From: Erinaceus europaeus | Lineage: Eukaryota > Chordata > Mammalia > Eulipotyphla > Erinaceidae | NCBI RefSeq assembly: GCF_950295315.1 | Contig: NC_080172.1 | Location: 116,667,313 to 116,731,312, forward strand | Length of the DNA: 64,000 bases | Reading direction: 5' to 3' | Shown here: positions 32,616 through 42,545 of the stretch, in pieces | Layout of the letters: every line of letters starts with the position of its first letter | Numbering within the stretch: position 1 is the first letter of the stretch | Notes under the pieces: model-generated | What the model was told of the DNA's origin: nothing | Seen by the model: only the letters and a program-made list of their open reading frames with translations | The model's database searches: none | Program-made: the position numbers and the translations under genes

Positions 32616-32643
<28 letters not shown>
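32616..32643. repeat. (GA)n microsatellite in SINE tail
   Basis: GA dinucleotides directly after GGAGGCAAAG of the split SINE. Confidence 0.9.
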
Positions 32644-32645
<2 letters not shown>

Positions 32646-33139
32646 CTGTGGATGTTGGGCCCTGCTGTCATTGCTTAACCAATGTACTGTGGATCTCTGG
32701 GAAAGGAGTGTGAGGGCTCCTCCCCTTCTGTCTTCTTTGAAGAAAACACACAGGGACGTGATGTGACCTCTAACCTTCATGGAAAGTCAGCGTCAGGTCC
32801 AGCGACTGACCTACTCCTTGTCAGTTTTAAGCCAGGCTTGCTCGACAGACAGCGCAGCCTTTGACTCACGCATGGGCCCTGAGCTCTGTCTCTCATCCCT
32901 GTTCTCCATACAGACCAGGCATCCTGGTTGTCCCCAGAGACACAGACCCTGGTGAGGAGACAAATCCTCCCCTGCTCCCAGTCACCCCAGGTGATTTGGA
33001 GGTGATCTATGACAGCTACTTCCCGCTCTGGACTGGAGGTCCAAGCCACGGATAGAATGCTCAGAGGAAGGGAGCTAAGTTTGGTAAGAGTTGGGCCAAA
33101 ATATCTGAAGGAGAAGAGCACCAGATTCTTCTAAGTGGG
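32644..33139. other. unique sequence, no feature recognised
   Basis: No repeat or coding signature seen. Confidence 0.5.
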
Positions 33140-33500
33140 ACTGGCTTTGTCTGTCTTTTTTGTTTGTTTTGTTGTTTATTGCTTCCAGGGTGATTGCTGG
33201 GGCTTGGTGCCTGCACTAGGAATCCACTGCTCCTGAAGGCCACCCCCCTTTTTTGCTGCCCTTGGTGCTTATCACCGTTGATATTATTGCTGCCATTGTT
33301 GTTGGATAGGACAGAGAACAGTTGAGAGAGGAGAAAAAGATAAAAGAGGGGGAGAGATAGATAACTGCAGACCTGCTTCACTGCTTGTGAAGTGACACCA
33401 GTGCAGGTGGGGAGCTGGGGGCTCGATCCAGGATCCCTATGCCGGTCCTTGTATTTCGTACTATGTGTGCTTATCCTGCTATGCCACCGCCCACTCCCTG
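33140..33500 (-). mobile_element. ERI SINE type A
   Basis: TTGCTTCCAGGGTGATTGCT, GGGGCTTGGTGCCTGCACTA, ATTGTTGTTGGATAGGACAG, ACTGCAGACCTGCTTCACTG, GGGGGCTCGATCCAGGATCC and CGCCCACTCCC. Confidence 0.93.
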
Positions 33501-33627
33501 TCACTGGCTTCTTGACCTCCCTAAGCCATGACAACAGACTCTTGCCTGACACAGAGACAAAGCAATCCTTAGATAGAAATCTCAGCTTGTTGAGGAATTC
33601 TAGAATGGGTAGGAGGCATTAACATTT

Positions 33628-33905
33628 TTTAATGTTTATTTATTTATTTATTCCCTTTTGGTGTCCTAGTTGTAGTTATTATTGTTGTTATTGATGTCGT
33701 CATTGTTGGATAGGACAGAAAGAAATGGAGAGAGGAGGGGGAGACAGAGAAGGGGAGAGAAAGAGAGACACCTGCAGACCTGATTCACCACCTGTGAAGT
33801 GACTCCCCTGCAGGTGGGGAGCCGGGAGCTGGAACTGGGATCCTTCCGCCGGTCCTTGAGCTTTGCGCCACTTGTGCTTAGCCCACTGCACTACCGCCCG
33901 ACTCC
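33628..33905 (-). mobile_element. ERI SINE type A
   Basis: TTTATTTATTTATTCCCTTT, TTATTATTGTTGTTATTGAT linker, GGATAGGACAGAAAGAAATG, CCCCTGCAGGTGGGGAGCCG and CTACCGCCCGACTCC. Confidence 0.94.
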
Positions 33906-34047
33906 TGACAATTTCTTTTAATTATATTTTTACAGAGAAGTTTGTTTTAATGGCATATTTGGAGAGAGAGGGGATTGAGGGAGAGAGAGAAAGAGAGGGA
34001 TAGGAGAGAGAGAAATAGGGAAAGAGAGGGAGAGAGAAAGAGAAAAA

Positions 34048-34083
<36 letters not shown>

Positions 34084-34180
34084 CACTGCTCAGCTCTGAT
34101 GTGTAGTGGTGCTGAGAACTAAACCCAGCACTTTGGAGCCTCAGACATGAACGTCTTTTTCATAGCTATTATGCTATCTC
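33906..34180 (-). mobile_element. SINE type C with an internal GA expansion
   Basis: Purine-rich sequence at about 33960-34080 (ending in pure GA) precedes CACTGCTCAGCTCTGATGTG, GTGCTGAGAACTAAACCCAG, GGAGCCTCAGACATGAACGT and TATGCTATCTCCCC. Confidence 0.82.
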
Positions 34181-34462
34181 CCCTACTGGCAATAACATCA
34201 TTTAACCAGAAATAGACAGATGAGTGTCCTGGGGTCTTTGACAACAGGTGGGAACCAGAATTAGAAAGAACCCCTCCTCAAGCTCTGAATTTACATACCC
34301 AATGCCATACCATGGATCATTAAAACTAATCAGCTAGGCTATGATTTTTATTATATAAGCCAATAGCGTGGGGGAATCACGCTTAAGCTATTCAGTGTTG
34401 GGCTGAAGCTTTTGAACTCTGTATTTTATAACCTCATGTTTCTTGAAGAAGAGCTAAGAAAA
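34181..34462. other. unique sequence, no feature recognised
   Basis: AT-moderate DNA without recognised repeat. Confidence 0.5.
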
Positions 34463-34640
34463 GTACAGTTGTGTTGGCAGGATGACAGACCTGTTTTGTC
34501 ATGTCCTCAACCCAGGTTTGAGCTCGGCCCCACTGTACTGGAGGGAGCTTTGGTGCTGGGACATGACTCCCTCTTTGCTCCCATTTGTGTCTGAAAAAGT
34601 CAGCTCCAGGCAGTGAAACTGTAGCAATGATGAAATGTAT
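34463..34640 (+). mobile_element. possible fourth SINE family
   Basis: CCCAGGTTTGAGCTCGGCCC is B-box-like. It is followed by CACTGTACTGGAGGGAGCTT, TGGTGCTGGGACATGACTCC, a weak pyrimidine block and CTGAAAAAGTCAGCTCCAGG. The layout (tRNA-like head, pyrimidine block, conserved tail) is SINE-like and unlike types A-C. Only one copy is present here, so the call rests on layout and recall. Confidence 0.45.
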
Positions 34641-35224
34641 ATGTAGAGAGCCTTCCATATTGAAACATCACTTTCAAATAACCTGCAAGCATCCATACAA
34701 CATGGTGGCACCAGTGTCCCTAACTCTTCACTGACCCAAACGCCCCTGAGCCTCGTGATGCTACAAGAGCACGGCATCGCAAGCACCTCTGAAGCACTGC
34801 TTCTTGATACAGCTCAGTGACATGCGTGGCCCAGTGGGACGTGGAAAGAAGTGCCCGGCAGAAGTTTCTGAGTCGATGCTTTGATGGGCATTGCGGTTGG
34901 TTACTTGCAGAATTTCTGCCTGCCGTCGGAAACAGGGCATGCCCCAGGCTGGCTGGTCTTGACGTGATGATGCCTGAGCTCGACCTGATGCATCCAGTTC
35001 AGAGCTGGAGACTGTCAGCCGGGACCCAGTTCTGCCGAGCTGGAGCTGGTCCTCACACCCACACACATACACAAACGCTGGTTCTTGTGTCTTTGCAATC
35101 TGAGGTAGTGTGACTTTATTGCTACCAAAATCTGACTAATAAAACATATTCCTATATTCACCCATATGCATCTATCTATCTGTGAAGAGGATCTCACAAT
35201 CTCAAGTCTGGAAGAGATTTTATT
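34641..35224. other. unique sequence, no feature recognised
   Basis: Contains a short ATCTATCTATCTG run near 35170. No gene signature. Confidence 0.5.
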
Positions 35225-35420
35225 AGCAATAATGAGTATCATCTATCAAGGCCTTATTAAGTCCCCGGCAGCGGGCTAGATCAGTCTTACACAGGGCTGT
35301 TTTCAGCTGAGAAGGTAGGAGCTCAGAGAGCTCATGTTATCTGCCCAAGGTCACTTAGCTAATTCGTGGTAGATCTAGGAGGTCAGACTCAGGTCTGGTT
35401 GGCCACAGAAGCCTCACTCA
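35225..35420 (+). mobile_element. MIR SINE
   Basis: GGCCTTATTAAGTCCCCGGC, then GAGCTCAGAGAGCTCATGTT, CTGCCCAAGGTCACTTAGCT and GGTCAGACTCAGGTCTGGTT follow the MIR core and 3' region in order (compare GCCCAAGGTCACACAGCTAG of the family). An ancient mammalian repeat. Confidence 0.88.
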
Positions 35421-36510
35421 ACCGTGCTGCCCTCATCACTTGAAGATGGTCAGGTTCATCTTTCCCTGGCCCACTCCTGTCTGGAGCTGACTCATCCTCC
35501 ACAATCTCTGCCAGGGTTTCCATCAGTGAGCCTGTGAGTCCTATAATTAAATAAGAAAGGACTTGTCTGCCTCTAAGTGTACTCCATCTTCAGTGGAAAG
35601 TCTTCCTTATATGGAGCCCAAATCTGGCCCCCTCTGGTTCTGGCCTGTCTTTTTTTTTTTTTTTTATTTGACACGACATAAAGCAATGTAAATCTCCCAC
35701 CCCACTCCATTCCTTCAAATGCTATAATTAGATTTTAACACTCCCCCAAGCTTTCTCTGAACTAATCACCCTCTTTCCTTGGCTGTCATTGAGAAAAATA
35801 CACATCTATTGTGGAGCCCTGCATAGAGAAGAATGCTTGAAACAGCATTGAGTTTGATTAATAACACTAAAGTAAGTCTCTAGGGCCCTTCCAGGCTGGG
35901 AGCTGGAACTCGAGAGAGTGTGTGGAACGCCCCCAGCCACCATCCTGGCATCATGAGCGCAATTTCAGGCTTTCTCCTTATTGTCTTATTATCCGTGCGT
36001 CCATCTGTAAATGGTATAATGGTATTTGCCATTGAGCCTCTCATCAGTGGAGTCACGGCCGTCTTTTATACCTTGCTTCTTTCGACTCTCGTTGTTTAGA
36101 AGATGCATTCACACTGCCTAGATGTGCCTAGATCACCTTGCCACTTTATTGAAAAGCAATCTCCTGTTTGGCTGACTGCAGGCCGCTGTAGGCACCTCCT
36201 CCATTGCTGGTGCCTATCTGGACTGCGTCTAGGGTTGGGTTTCCACACACAGCACTGTGGGAAATGTCTGTATCTTGGCCACATGTCTCAGGATTTGCCT
36301 GGAGTCATAGGAGGTGAGTTTCTTCAGTTTCTGCATGATTCCAAGATGTTCTCCGGGGTGATGGAGTATAATCCCTCTACAAACCAGTAGATTTTGTGAA
36401 TTTACATTCTTTTCTAACTGTTCTCTGTGGGGCTTAGTTCCAAGTGACTTTTTACCCTACTTATTGGCTCTCCACATGTGTTGTTATTTAACTGAAAAAG
36501 AGGTTAGGAG
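35421..36510. other. repeat-poor unique sequence, candidate conserved noncoding region
   Basis: About 1.1 kb almost free of young repeats, AT-balanced in parts (TTGATTAATAACACTAAAGT, GCTATAATTAGATTTTAACA). No open frame with a domain. A T run at 35651-35667 may be a remnant SINE tail. Confidence 0.45.
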
Positions 36511-37035
36511 TGGGGGCTGCTGCGGCACGTAAAAGGATTCACAGCGGGGAGCTGGGAACTGGTTTAAACAACACAAGGTTTATTAGGGTGAAACAGGCAG
36601 AAGGCAAATCAAGCACTTATTATCAAGGGTTAAGAGTATGCTAGGTCCATAAGGTCTGAGTATAGTTATCAAAAATTTAGTCCCATAAGATCAACAATTA
36701 TCAAAAGGTTGCTCATGGCTGTAGAGGGGTCTAAAAGTTTACCGGATAGCAGAGTCACACATGTCCAGTTCCCAGGGGAAGTAGCCATGGTGGATACCTG
36801 GCACACCTCCACCAAGATGCTTCTGACCAGGAGAAGCAGCAGCAGCCAAAGAGAGCCATGTGCTCCAAGTCCCTGATTTTATACCTTCTCTTCTCTGAAG
36901 CCCCTCCTCAGGGTGACATCATTTGCATGCTAATAGTCCCAAACTCCTGTTGGGGTCACAACACACATGCACATACAAAAGGAATCTGTATTCATGGGGC
37001 ACACAGCTAAACCTTCACACATGTGCCCCACAACA
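36511..37035 (-). mobile_element. solo LTR of an endogenous retrovirus (about 525 bp)
   Basis: On the minus strand it begins TGTTGTGGGGCACATG and ends GCAGCAGCCCCCA, the TG...CA form of retroviral LTRs. The complement of TATAAAA lies at 36877-36883 and of AATAAA at 36579-36584, in the right order. Possible imperfect duplication GGTTAG (36502-36507) / GGTAAG (37036-37041). It belongs to a different LTR family from its neighbour at 37413. No internal genes. Confidence 0.75.
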
Positions 37036-37041
37036 GGTAAG

Positions 37042-37406
37042 TCGTGTGTAGAAACAGGAAAGTCCACTTGACTGGGGCTAAGGAGATTCTCAACATACTG
37101 GCAGCCATAGACACGGCCCAGAAGAAGCTGTTTCCGCTGAGTCACAGTTCTAATTCGGTACTTGAGTGAGTAGATAACGTGTCCAGGTAACTGCAGCTGA
37201 GCTGTTTGTGTCAGAGTCCTGAGCCCATGCCAGCTTCTGTATTCCCTGGGCAGTGATAGAGTGAAGCACCCACACTCTGGCCAGTGCCCTGCTATGGAGG
37301 CCTGGGTCTACTACTCTAGCCCTGGAGCTGAGTTCCAGCCATCTGTCCTGACTTGATCCCTGAGGAGTCCACAGATGTGCTATGAGAAGAGTGTATTAGT
37401 GCGATG
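37042..37406. other. unique spacer between two LTRs
   Basis: No retroviral gene sequence was recognised between the two LTRs. As they are in opposite orientation and of different families they are not ends of one provirus. Confidence 0.6.
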
Positions 37407-37412
37407 CAGCTT

Positions 37413-37833
37413 TGTTGTTCATTATGCCAGGTCTGCTGCATTGCTTGATGTTGTGGTCTATTTACATAATCATTGTTTTGTCTGAGACCCACCCTGCCTG
37501 CAGGGTATTGGTTTAATCCCCATTGGTTTAATCCCCACTGGTTTAATCTCCACTGGTTTGCGCTATTTTTCCACTCAGCCCCCTTATCCTACGTACTTCC
37601 TTTTTCCACCCTACCACTTCCTTCCTGGAAATTATAAATGCAGATTCTTTTCTGATCAATAAACATTGAATTGCATTCCCGCTCCGAGAGTTCCAGAGTC
37701 TCTCTCCTGCGATGCTAGCCTGGCATGAGTTCCTGATCCCTCTCCAAGCAGCAGCCTAGGTTGGCCCCAGTCGAGTTCTCTCCAACCCAGAGAGCACGTG
37801 CTTGGGAAGAAGCACCCTCAGGATAGCCTGGTA
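37413..37833 (+). mobile_element. solo LTR of an endogenous retrovirus (421 bp)
   Basis: Begins TGTTGTTCATT. Perfect 6 bp duplication CAGCTT at 37407-37412 and 37834-37839. TATAAA at 37633-37638 and AATAAA at 37658-37663 are only 25 bp apart. The U5-like half from the CGCTCCGAGAGTTCCAGAGT word onward is matched by the minus-strand LTR at 63833-64000. Three direct copies of a GGTTTAATCCCCA(C)T-type word lie in U3 (about 37510-37560). Class II affinity is inferred from the 6 bp duplication only. Confidence 0.88.
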
Positions 37834-37839
37834 CAGCTT

Positions 37840-38059
37840 ATGTCTGGCCATTGATTTCCACCATCGCTGCAAGGTCACTGGGCTGGCCCAGGGTAAGGAT
37901 GAAGTCTTCTGGCTCAGAGCAGCAACCCCTAAGCCAAGCCTATGTAGCCAAGTTCCAGCCAACTAGCTAAGGAGGCCATTAAGTGATGCTGTTACACTCC
38001 AGTGGGGCTTTTGTGGTTGTCTTCTGTGCAACAGTAGTTAAACAATACAACCATTGCCA
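37840..38059. other. unique sequence
   Basis: Nothing recognised. Confidence 0.5.
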
Positions 38060-38270
38060 TTATCCTATTAATAACAGCTACTGTTCAGTGAACATTTATA
38101 TCCTACTAGCCCTCATGCTAAGACCCCTTGGGCTCTGCTCACCAATCCACCACTGTCTTCTCCAAGTGGCAACAGGAAACTGCATGTTAGAGCAGTCAGG
38201 GAACCTGCCTAGGGTCACAGAACCGATTAGAGAGGGATAGGGATTTGCATGCATTTAGTTCTGTTTCAAG
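38060..38270 (+). mobile_element. MIR SINE
   Basis: TTCAGTGAACATTTATATCC, CTAGCCCTCATGCTAAGACC, GGAACCTGCCTAGGGTCACA follow the MIR order. Degraded. Confidence 0.6.
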
Positions 38271-38559
38271 AACTCTTCACTGTCTTGAAAGAAGTGATTG
38301 GAGTCCTCTAAAACATTCTGATTTTGAATTACAGGATGTTAGAGGACATAGGTCCAGTGTCACACACTCAGACAGCTGAGAAGCAGAAGGGGCAGCCTGT
38401 GGTCGGGGCCTTTCCCATGAGCCTCTCTTCCTTCTTCAACCCAGACTAGTCAGCAGCTCTCTTCTTGATCTTAGAATCTAGCAGCAAGGTACCTGCATCA
38501 TACTCATGGAGGTCAGAGAGAAATATCGAAGTCTGAAACAGGTCAGAACTAGGTAGGAG

Positions 38560-38665
38560 GCCTGGCTTCACTTCCAGTCCAGAGAATATCCTCGGGCAAG
38601 TCACTTAATCACCCAAAGTTCTCTTTTCTCATCTGTAAAATGATGGGGAGAAAGCCCTTCTTCAA
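38560..38665 (-). mobile_element. MIR SINE
   Basis: GGCCTGGCTTCACTTCCAGT, then CTCGGGCAAGTCACTTAATC and TTTTCTCATCTGTAAAATGA are the classic minus-strand MIR words. Confidence 0.9.
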
Positions 38666-38880
38666 AGTCCTTCAGTTTGCCGTGAGGGACAGTAGTGAGG
38701 GGAGGGGAGTTTACAAAGGCTCTTTACCTTCACAGAGGGCTGTGGCTTTCATTTTCATTTTTATTTATTGATTTAATAATGATCAACAAGACCACAGGAT
38801 CAAAGGGGTATAATTCCAAACAGTCTCCGCCACCAGAACTCCATATCCCATCCCCTCCCCTGATATCTTTCCTATTCTTT

Positions 38881-39230
38881 TTTTTTTCCTCTAGGGTTAT
38901 TGCTGGGCTCAGTGCCTGCACCATGAATCCACCGCTCCTGGAGGCCATTTTTTTTCCCCTTTTTGTTGCCCTAGTTGTTGCAGCCTCGTTGCGGTTATTA
39001 TTGCCGTTGTTGACGTTGCTTTGTTGTTGGATAGGACAGAGAGAAATGGAGAGAGGCGGGGAAGACAGAGAAAGAGGGGAGAGAAAGATAGACACCTGCA
39101 GACCTGCTTCACCGCCCGTGAAGCAACTCCCCTGCAGGTGGGGAGCCGGGGGCTCGAACCGGAATCCTTACGCTGGTCCCTGTGCTTTGCGCCACGTGCG
39201 CTTAACCCACTGTGCCACCGCCTGACTCCC
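38881..39230 (-). mobile_element. ERI SINE type A inserted in L1, 17 bp duplication
   Basis: T run, CTCTAGGGTTATTGCTGGGC, TTGTTGTTGGATAGGACAGA, GGGGGCTCGAACCGGAATCC, GTGCCACCGCCTGACTCCC. TATCTTTCCTATTCTTT is repeated at 38864-38880 and 39231-39247, a textbook target-site duplication that proves insertion into the L1. Confidence 0.96.
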
Positions 39231-39515
39231 TATCTTTCCTATTCTTTATCCCTCTGGGAGCATGGACCCAGGGTCATTATGGGGAGCAGAAGGTGGGAGG
39301 CTTGGCTTCTGTAATTGCTTCTCCACTGGACACTGGCATTGACAGGTGGGTCCATAATGCCAGCCTGTTTCTCACTTTCCCTAGTGGGCCAGGGTCTGGG
39401 GAAGTGAGGTTCCAGGACACATTGGTGAGGTCCACTGCCTGGGGAAGTCAGGATGGTGTGTCATTGGAGTGTCTGCAACTTGGTGGCTGAGAAAGAACTA
39501 AGATATAAAGCAGAC

Positions 39516-39826
39516 GGAGGCGGGCAGTGGCGCAGCGGGTTAAGCGCACATGGCGCAAAGCGCAAGGACCGCTGTAAGGATCCTGGTTCGAGCCCCTGGC
39601 TCCCCACCTGCAGGGGAGTCACTTCACAGGCGGTGAAGCAGGTCTGCAGGTGTCTATCTTTCTCTCCCCCTCTCTGTCTTCCCCTCCTCTCTCCATTTCT
39701 CTCTGTCCTATCCAACAACAACAATAATAACCACAACAACAACAAGGGCAACAAAATGGAAAGAATAGCCTCTAGGAGAAGTAGATTCATGGTGCAGGCA
39801 CTGAGGATCTCTGGAGGTAAAAAATA
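39516..39826 (+). mobile_element. ERI SINE type A inserted in the same L1
   Basis: GGCGGGCAGTGGCGCAGCGG head, B box GGTTCGAGCCCC, CACCTGCAGGGGAGTCACTT, pyrimidine block, CAACAACAACAATAATAACC linker, CTCTAGGAGAAGTAGATTCA and CTGGAGGTAAAAAATATATA. Confidence 0.95.
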
Positions 39827-40345
39827 TATATCAGAACAAAGTGTTTAATAATCAGGAACCTAAAGGTAAGAACATAGCAGACGAGATTTGGGGTCTCCAT
39901 TTTGGAAAAAGCTAGTAGGTTTATTTTAGGTATGTTTGAAGGGCCCATGACTAGCAATTTTTGCCTGAGCCTGACAGCTAACATGCAGGTGGACTGAAAG
40001 TATTGTCTGCGGAGATGGTGTCAGAGTTAAAAACAGGACTAGAAAGCTGCATCAAGGCAGAGAGTAGCTCCCAAATATGGGAAGACGATATAAATACTGT
40101 TAACTGTAAACCCCACTGATCTGATCTGGGGCCTGTTTTCAGCACAGGATCCTGTGTACCCAACCTCTGCATCCCTGTAGGGCTGAGCTCACAGTCCATG
40201 GTCACAGCAGGGGAGACTGTAGGCTGCACCCGTTGCAGCACCCATCTTCCTCCAGTGGCAGAGTCTGTTGACCCAGCCTCCCTTCGTTGAATGGGGCCGT
40301 CCCACCATTGTTGATCCACATTGAGGACAGGGCCCTGGAGAGAGT

Positions 40346-40461
40346 TCACTGTCACTGTCTGTCATTTTTATTGTTATGATTACAGCATATGGGTTCCCCT
40401 GTGACCAGGCAGACATATCTGTGTTCCAGGTCAACAACTAACTCCTTACATAACCCAAGGG

Positions 40462-40507
<46 letters not shown>

Positions 40508-40690
40508 GTTAATGTGGAGAACAGTGAACAGGACAAAAGACAAAGGGTTTCAGGACCAGTTTTTTTCTTGACTAACTCCACAGTGGGTCCAAGGGGAGGC
40601 TAACATTCTGCCTTTGTGTTTCCACCCAAGTTGGGAAGATTGAGTTTGGGAGTACAGCCTCTTCATGTCATTACTCAGAGAAAAACTCCT
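40346..40690. other. unique sequence with (GA)n at 40468-40506
   Basis: A GA run of about 18 units; otherwise unassigned. Confidence 0.6.
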
Positions 40691-40945
40691 GAGGGGACCA
40701 GGCAGCAGTGCACCTGGTTGAGTGCACACACTGCAGTGCCCAAGATGCACATCCAAGCCCTGGTCCCCACCTGCTGGGGGGAATCTTCAGGAGTGGCAAA
40801 GCAGGGCTGCAGGTGTCTCTCTTTCTTTTCCTTTCTCTATCTCCCCCCTCCCTTCTCAGTTTTTCTCTGTCTCTTCCAATAACAAATAAATACATATAAA
40901 TGAGAGAGAGAGAGAGAGGGAGAGAGAGAGAGAGAGAGAGACTCT
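40691..40945 (+). mobile_element. ERI SINE type B with (GA)n tail
   Basis: GGGGACCAGGCAGCAGTGCA head, a mutated B box (ATCCAAGCCC), CCCCACCTGCTGGGGGGAAT, CTCTTCCAATAACAAATAAA, then GA units to 40940. Confidence 0.88.
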
Positions 40946-41689
40946 GGAACTGCAAAGGCGATGATGGTTGGGGGTGGGCTGCTAAGGTTCACTAGAGAAG
41001 TAGCCTTTCCCTGGTGGCGGCACACCCTGAAAAGCAGACACCATAATGCCAGGTGTGGAGGCCATGTAGAGACCCTGATCACTGCAAACAGCCAGGAGGG
41101 AGGCTTCTGTCGTGACCTTCAACTTTTATGTGTTTTAACTTCTGGAAAAAAACCTTTTTCATTTCTCTCCAGTACAACATCTGACAGCTCTCCTCACTCC
41201 TCTGTGTGCTATGGTTTCTTTGTTTGGTTGAATAAAGAATCTTGTTGCCGGAGAAAATGTCTTGGCAAGTGTCAGTGAAGATATCTGTTTCCTTGAAGAA
41301 GATTCCATAAAACCTTTCAAGCTGCAGCTCTGGAGTCCCAGAGCCTCTTGGATCCAAAGGCCTCTCTGTTTCTCTCACCACCTTCAGCCATAGCTCAGTG
41401 ATTCTCATCCGAAGGAAGAGAAGGGAGCCCTTCTCTGGAGTCTCTGGGGCTCATGCTGAGACTGTCTCTGTGCTCAAGATTGATCCTGGGCCGAGGTGTG
41501 AGTGGTGGGGTAGGAAGTGGGGTGAGCCTCTCTCAGGATGTGCAGTAGGACACATTGGCCTGTGGTTGTCCCAGACATCAACCCTCTCAGAAGGTTTCCC
41601 AAGGTCCAGCTGGGACTTTTTTTTTTCATTAAAAGCATATTTAAATTTTAGTCGCAGTGTCACAGCACAGTGCCAGGGTAAAGGAAGGG
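40946..41689. other. unique sequence, no feature recognised
   Basis: Repeat-poor. A 109-codon minus frame (41079-41408) and a 105-codon plus frame overlap; neither shows a domain I recognise. Confidence 0.45.
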
Positions 41690-41812
41690 AAACTATATTT
41701 GTCTAGTTCCCATTAAATGCCAGACACTAAGTTCCAAAACACCCTGTACCAGTAATACTGTCATCTTCACTTTATAATTGTTGAAAATGAAGTCCAGAGA
41801 GTTAGATGTGAT
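41690..41812 (+). mobile_element. MIR SINE, degraded
   Basis: AAATGCCAGACACTAAGTTC and CATCTTCACTTTATAATTGT, GAAAATGAAGTCCAGAGAGT follow MIR order loosely. Confidence 0.6.
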
Positions 41813-41814
41813 TT

Positions 41815-42512
41815 TTCTCTCTGACTTGTTAAATAAACAGTGATTTATAAGACTATAGGTTAATAGTATAGATTAACACTGTTCCCATCACCAGACACCA
41901 TAGATCTGTGTCCCTCCCCCCAGACCCTTACAAAGGAGCTTAAAATCTACCCCCCGACCCCAGAGTCCTTTACTTAGGTGCACTACTCCAAACCTAGACA
42001 AAGTTCTGCTTTGTGGTTCCCTTCTGTGTTGCGCTGCACCGTGGAGAAGAGAGAGAGGAGATCCGGAGCGAAGAGGGAACACAAATCTTTATTTGCGCTG
42101 GCACCTCAGAGTTGGGTGAGAGAGAAGCAGCTTGGGCCACGTGGAGGTAGCGAAAATGGCCGCCTCACGCAGCCACCTTCCCTGCGTCTAATCACCGAAG
42201 TGAAGGGCCGGCAAGAGAGAGAGGTGCGGAAGAAGGAGGGCTTTTATGGGAGTAGCTCTGGTGAGAATGAGAAGGGGGAGGAGTACCCATAGCACTCTAA
42301 ATATCGTGGGGATATAGACAATGCCCTGAGGGCACAGCATGGCAGAACAGGCTCTCCAAGAATGTCCCAACTCTCACGGGAACTAGCAATAGACTGAGGG
42401 GTCAACATGGCAGATGTGACTGCATCTGCACAATTTCCCAGCATCTTCTGTTCTTCTTTCTCAATTTCTGTTTATGAGTGGGATCCTCCCATTCTCACCT
42501 TTCTCTTTCTGG
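41815..42512 (-). mobile_element. L1 3' region split by an LTR
   Basis: The plus view reads TTCCCATCACCAGACACCAT, CCCAGAGTCCTTTACTTAGG and AAGTTCTGCTTTGTGGTTCC up to 42027. It resumes after the LTR with TTTCTCAATTTCTGTTTATG and GTGGGATCCTCCCATTCTCA at 42451-42512. The uninterrupted relative is at 62990-63120. Confidence 0.85.
42028..42443 (-). mobile_element. solo LTR inserted in an L1 (416 bp)
   Basis: CTTCTG is present on both sides (42022-42027 and 42445-42450, one base off the TG/CA ends). The minus strand starts TGCTGGGAAATTG and ends CAGCGCAACA. It has a CATAAAAGCC TATA-like site and AATAAAGATTTGTGTTCCC, shared with the LTR at 21591. GGCGGCCATTTT and CCACGTGG words are also shared. No internal retroviral sequence. 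Confidence 0.87.
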
Positions 42513-42545
42513 GCGCTTAACCCGGTGTGCCACCTCCCAACTTGC
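42513..42545 (-). mobile_element. SINE head fragment
   Basis: CGCTTAACCCGGTGTGCCAC is the complement of a type A/B SINE 5' head, about 33 bp only. Confidence 0.6.

Larger units (their letters stand above)
31740..32620 (+). mobile_element. ERI SINE split by a minus-strand SINE
   Basis: The 5' part (31740-31920) has GCAGAGAGTTAAGCACAAGT, B box GGTTCAAGCCCC, GAAGCAGATCTGCAGGTGTC and a pyrimidine block. The 3' part (32490-32620) has CTTCTGTCTTATCTAATAAA, GGCCACCTGGAGCTGTGGAT and AACCCTGGAGGCAAAG. Between them lies the SINE at 31921-32489. Confidence 0.85.
38765..40345 (-). mobile_element. L1 3' end (long 3' UTR type) with two nested SINEs
   Basis: Read on the minus strand it runs from about 40345 to a 3' terminus at about 38765 (TTATACCCCTTTGATCCTGT then ATTAAATCAATAAATAAAA). 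Pieces of the L1: 38765-38880, 39231-39510 and 39830-40345. The same order of blocks is seen at 54395-55149, 45558-45830 and (plus) 62050-62766. Contains no coding region, so it is a 5'-truncated copy. Assignment to L1 comes from the shared 3' terminus, the A-rich tail and the L1-type 5' start linked to it at 59877. Confidence 0.78.

Noticed and set aside
36511..37833. One provirus bounded by the two LTRs
   Set aside because: The LTRs are in opposite orientation, of different families, and separated by only 378 bp without retroviral genes.
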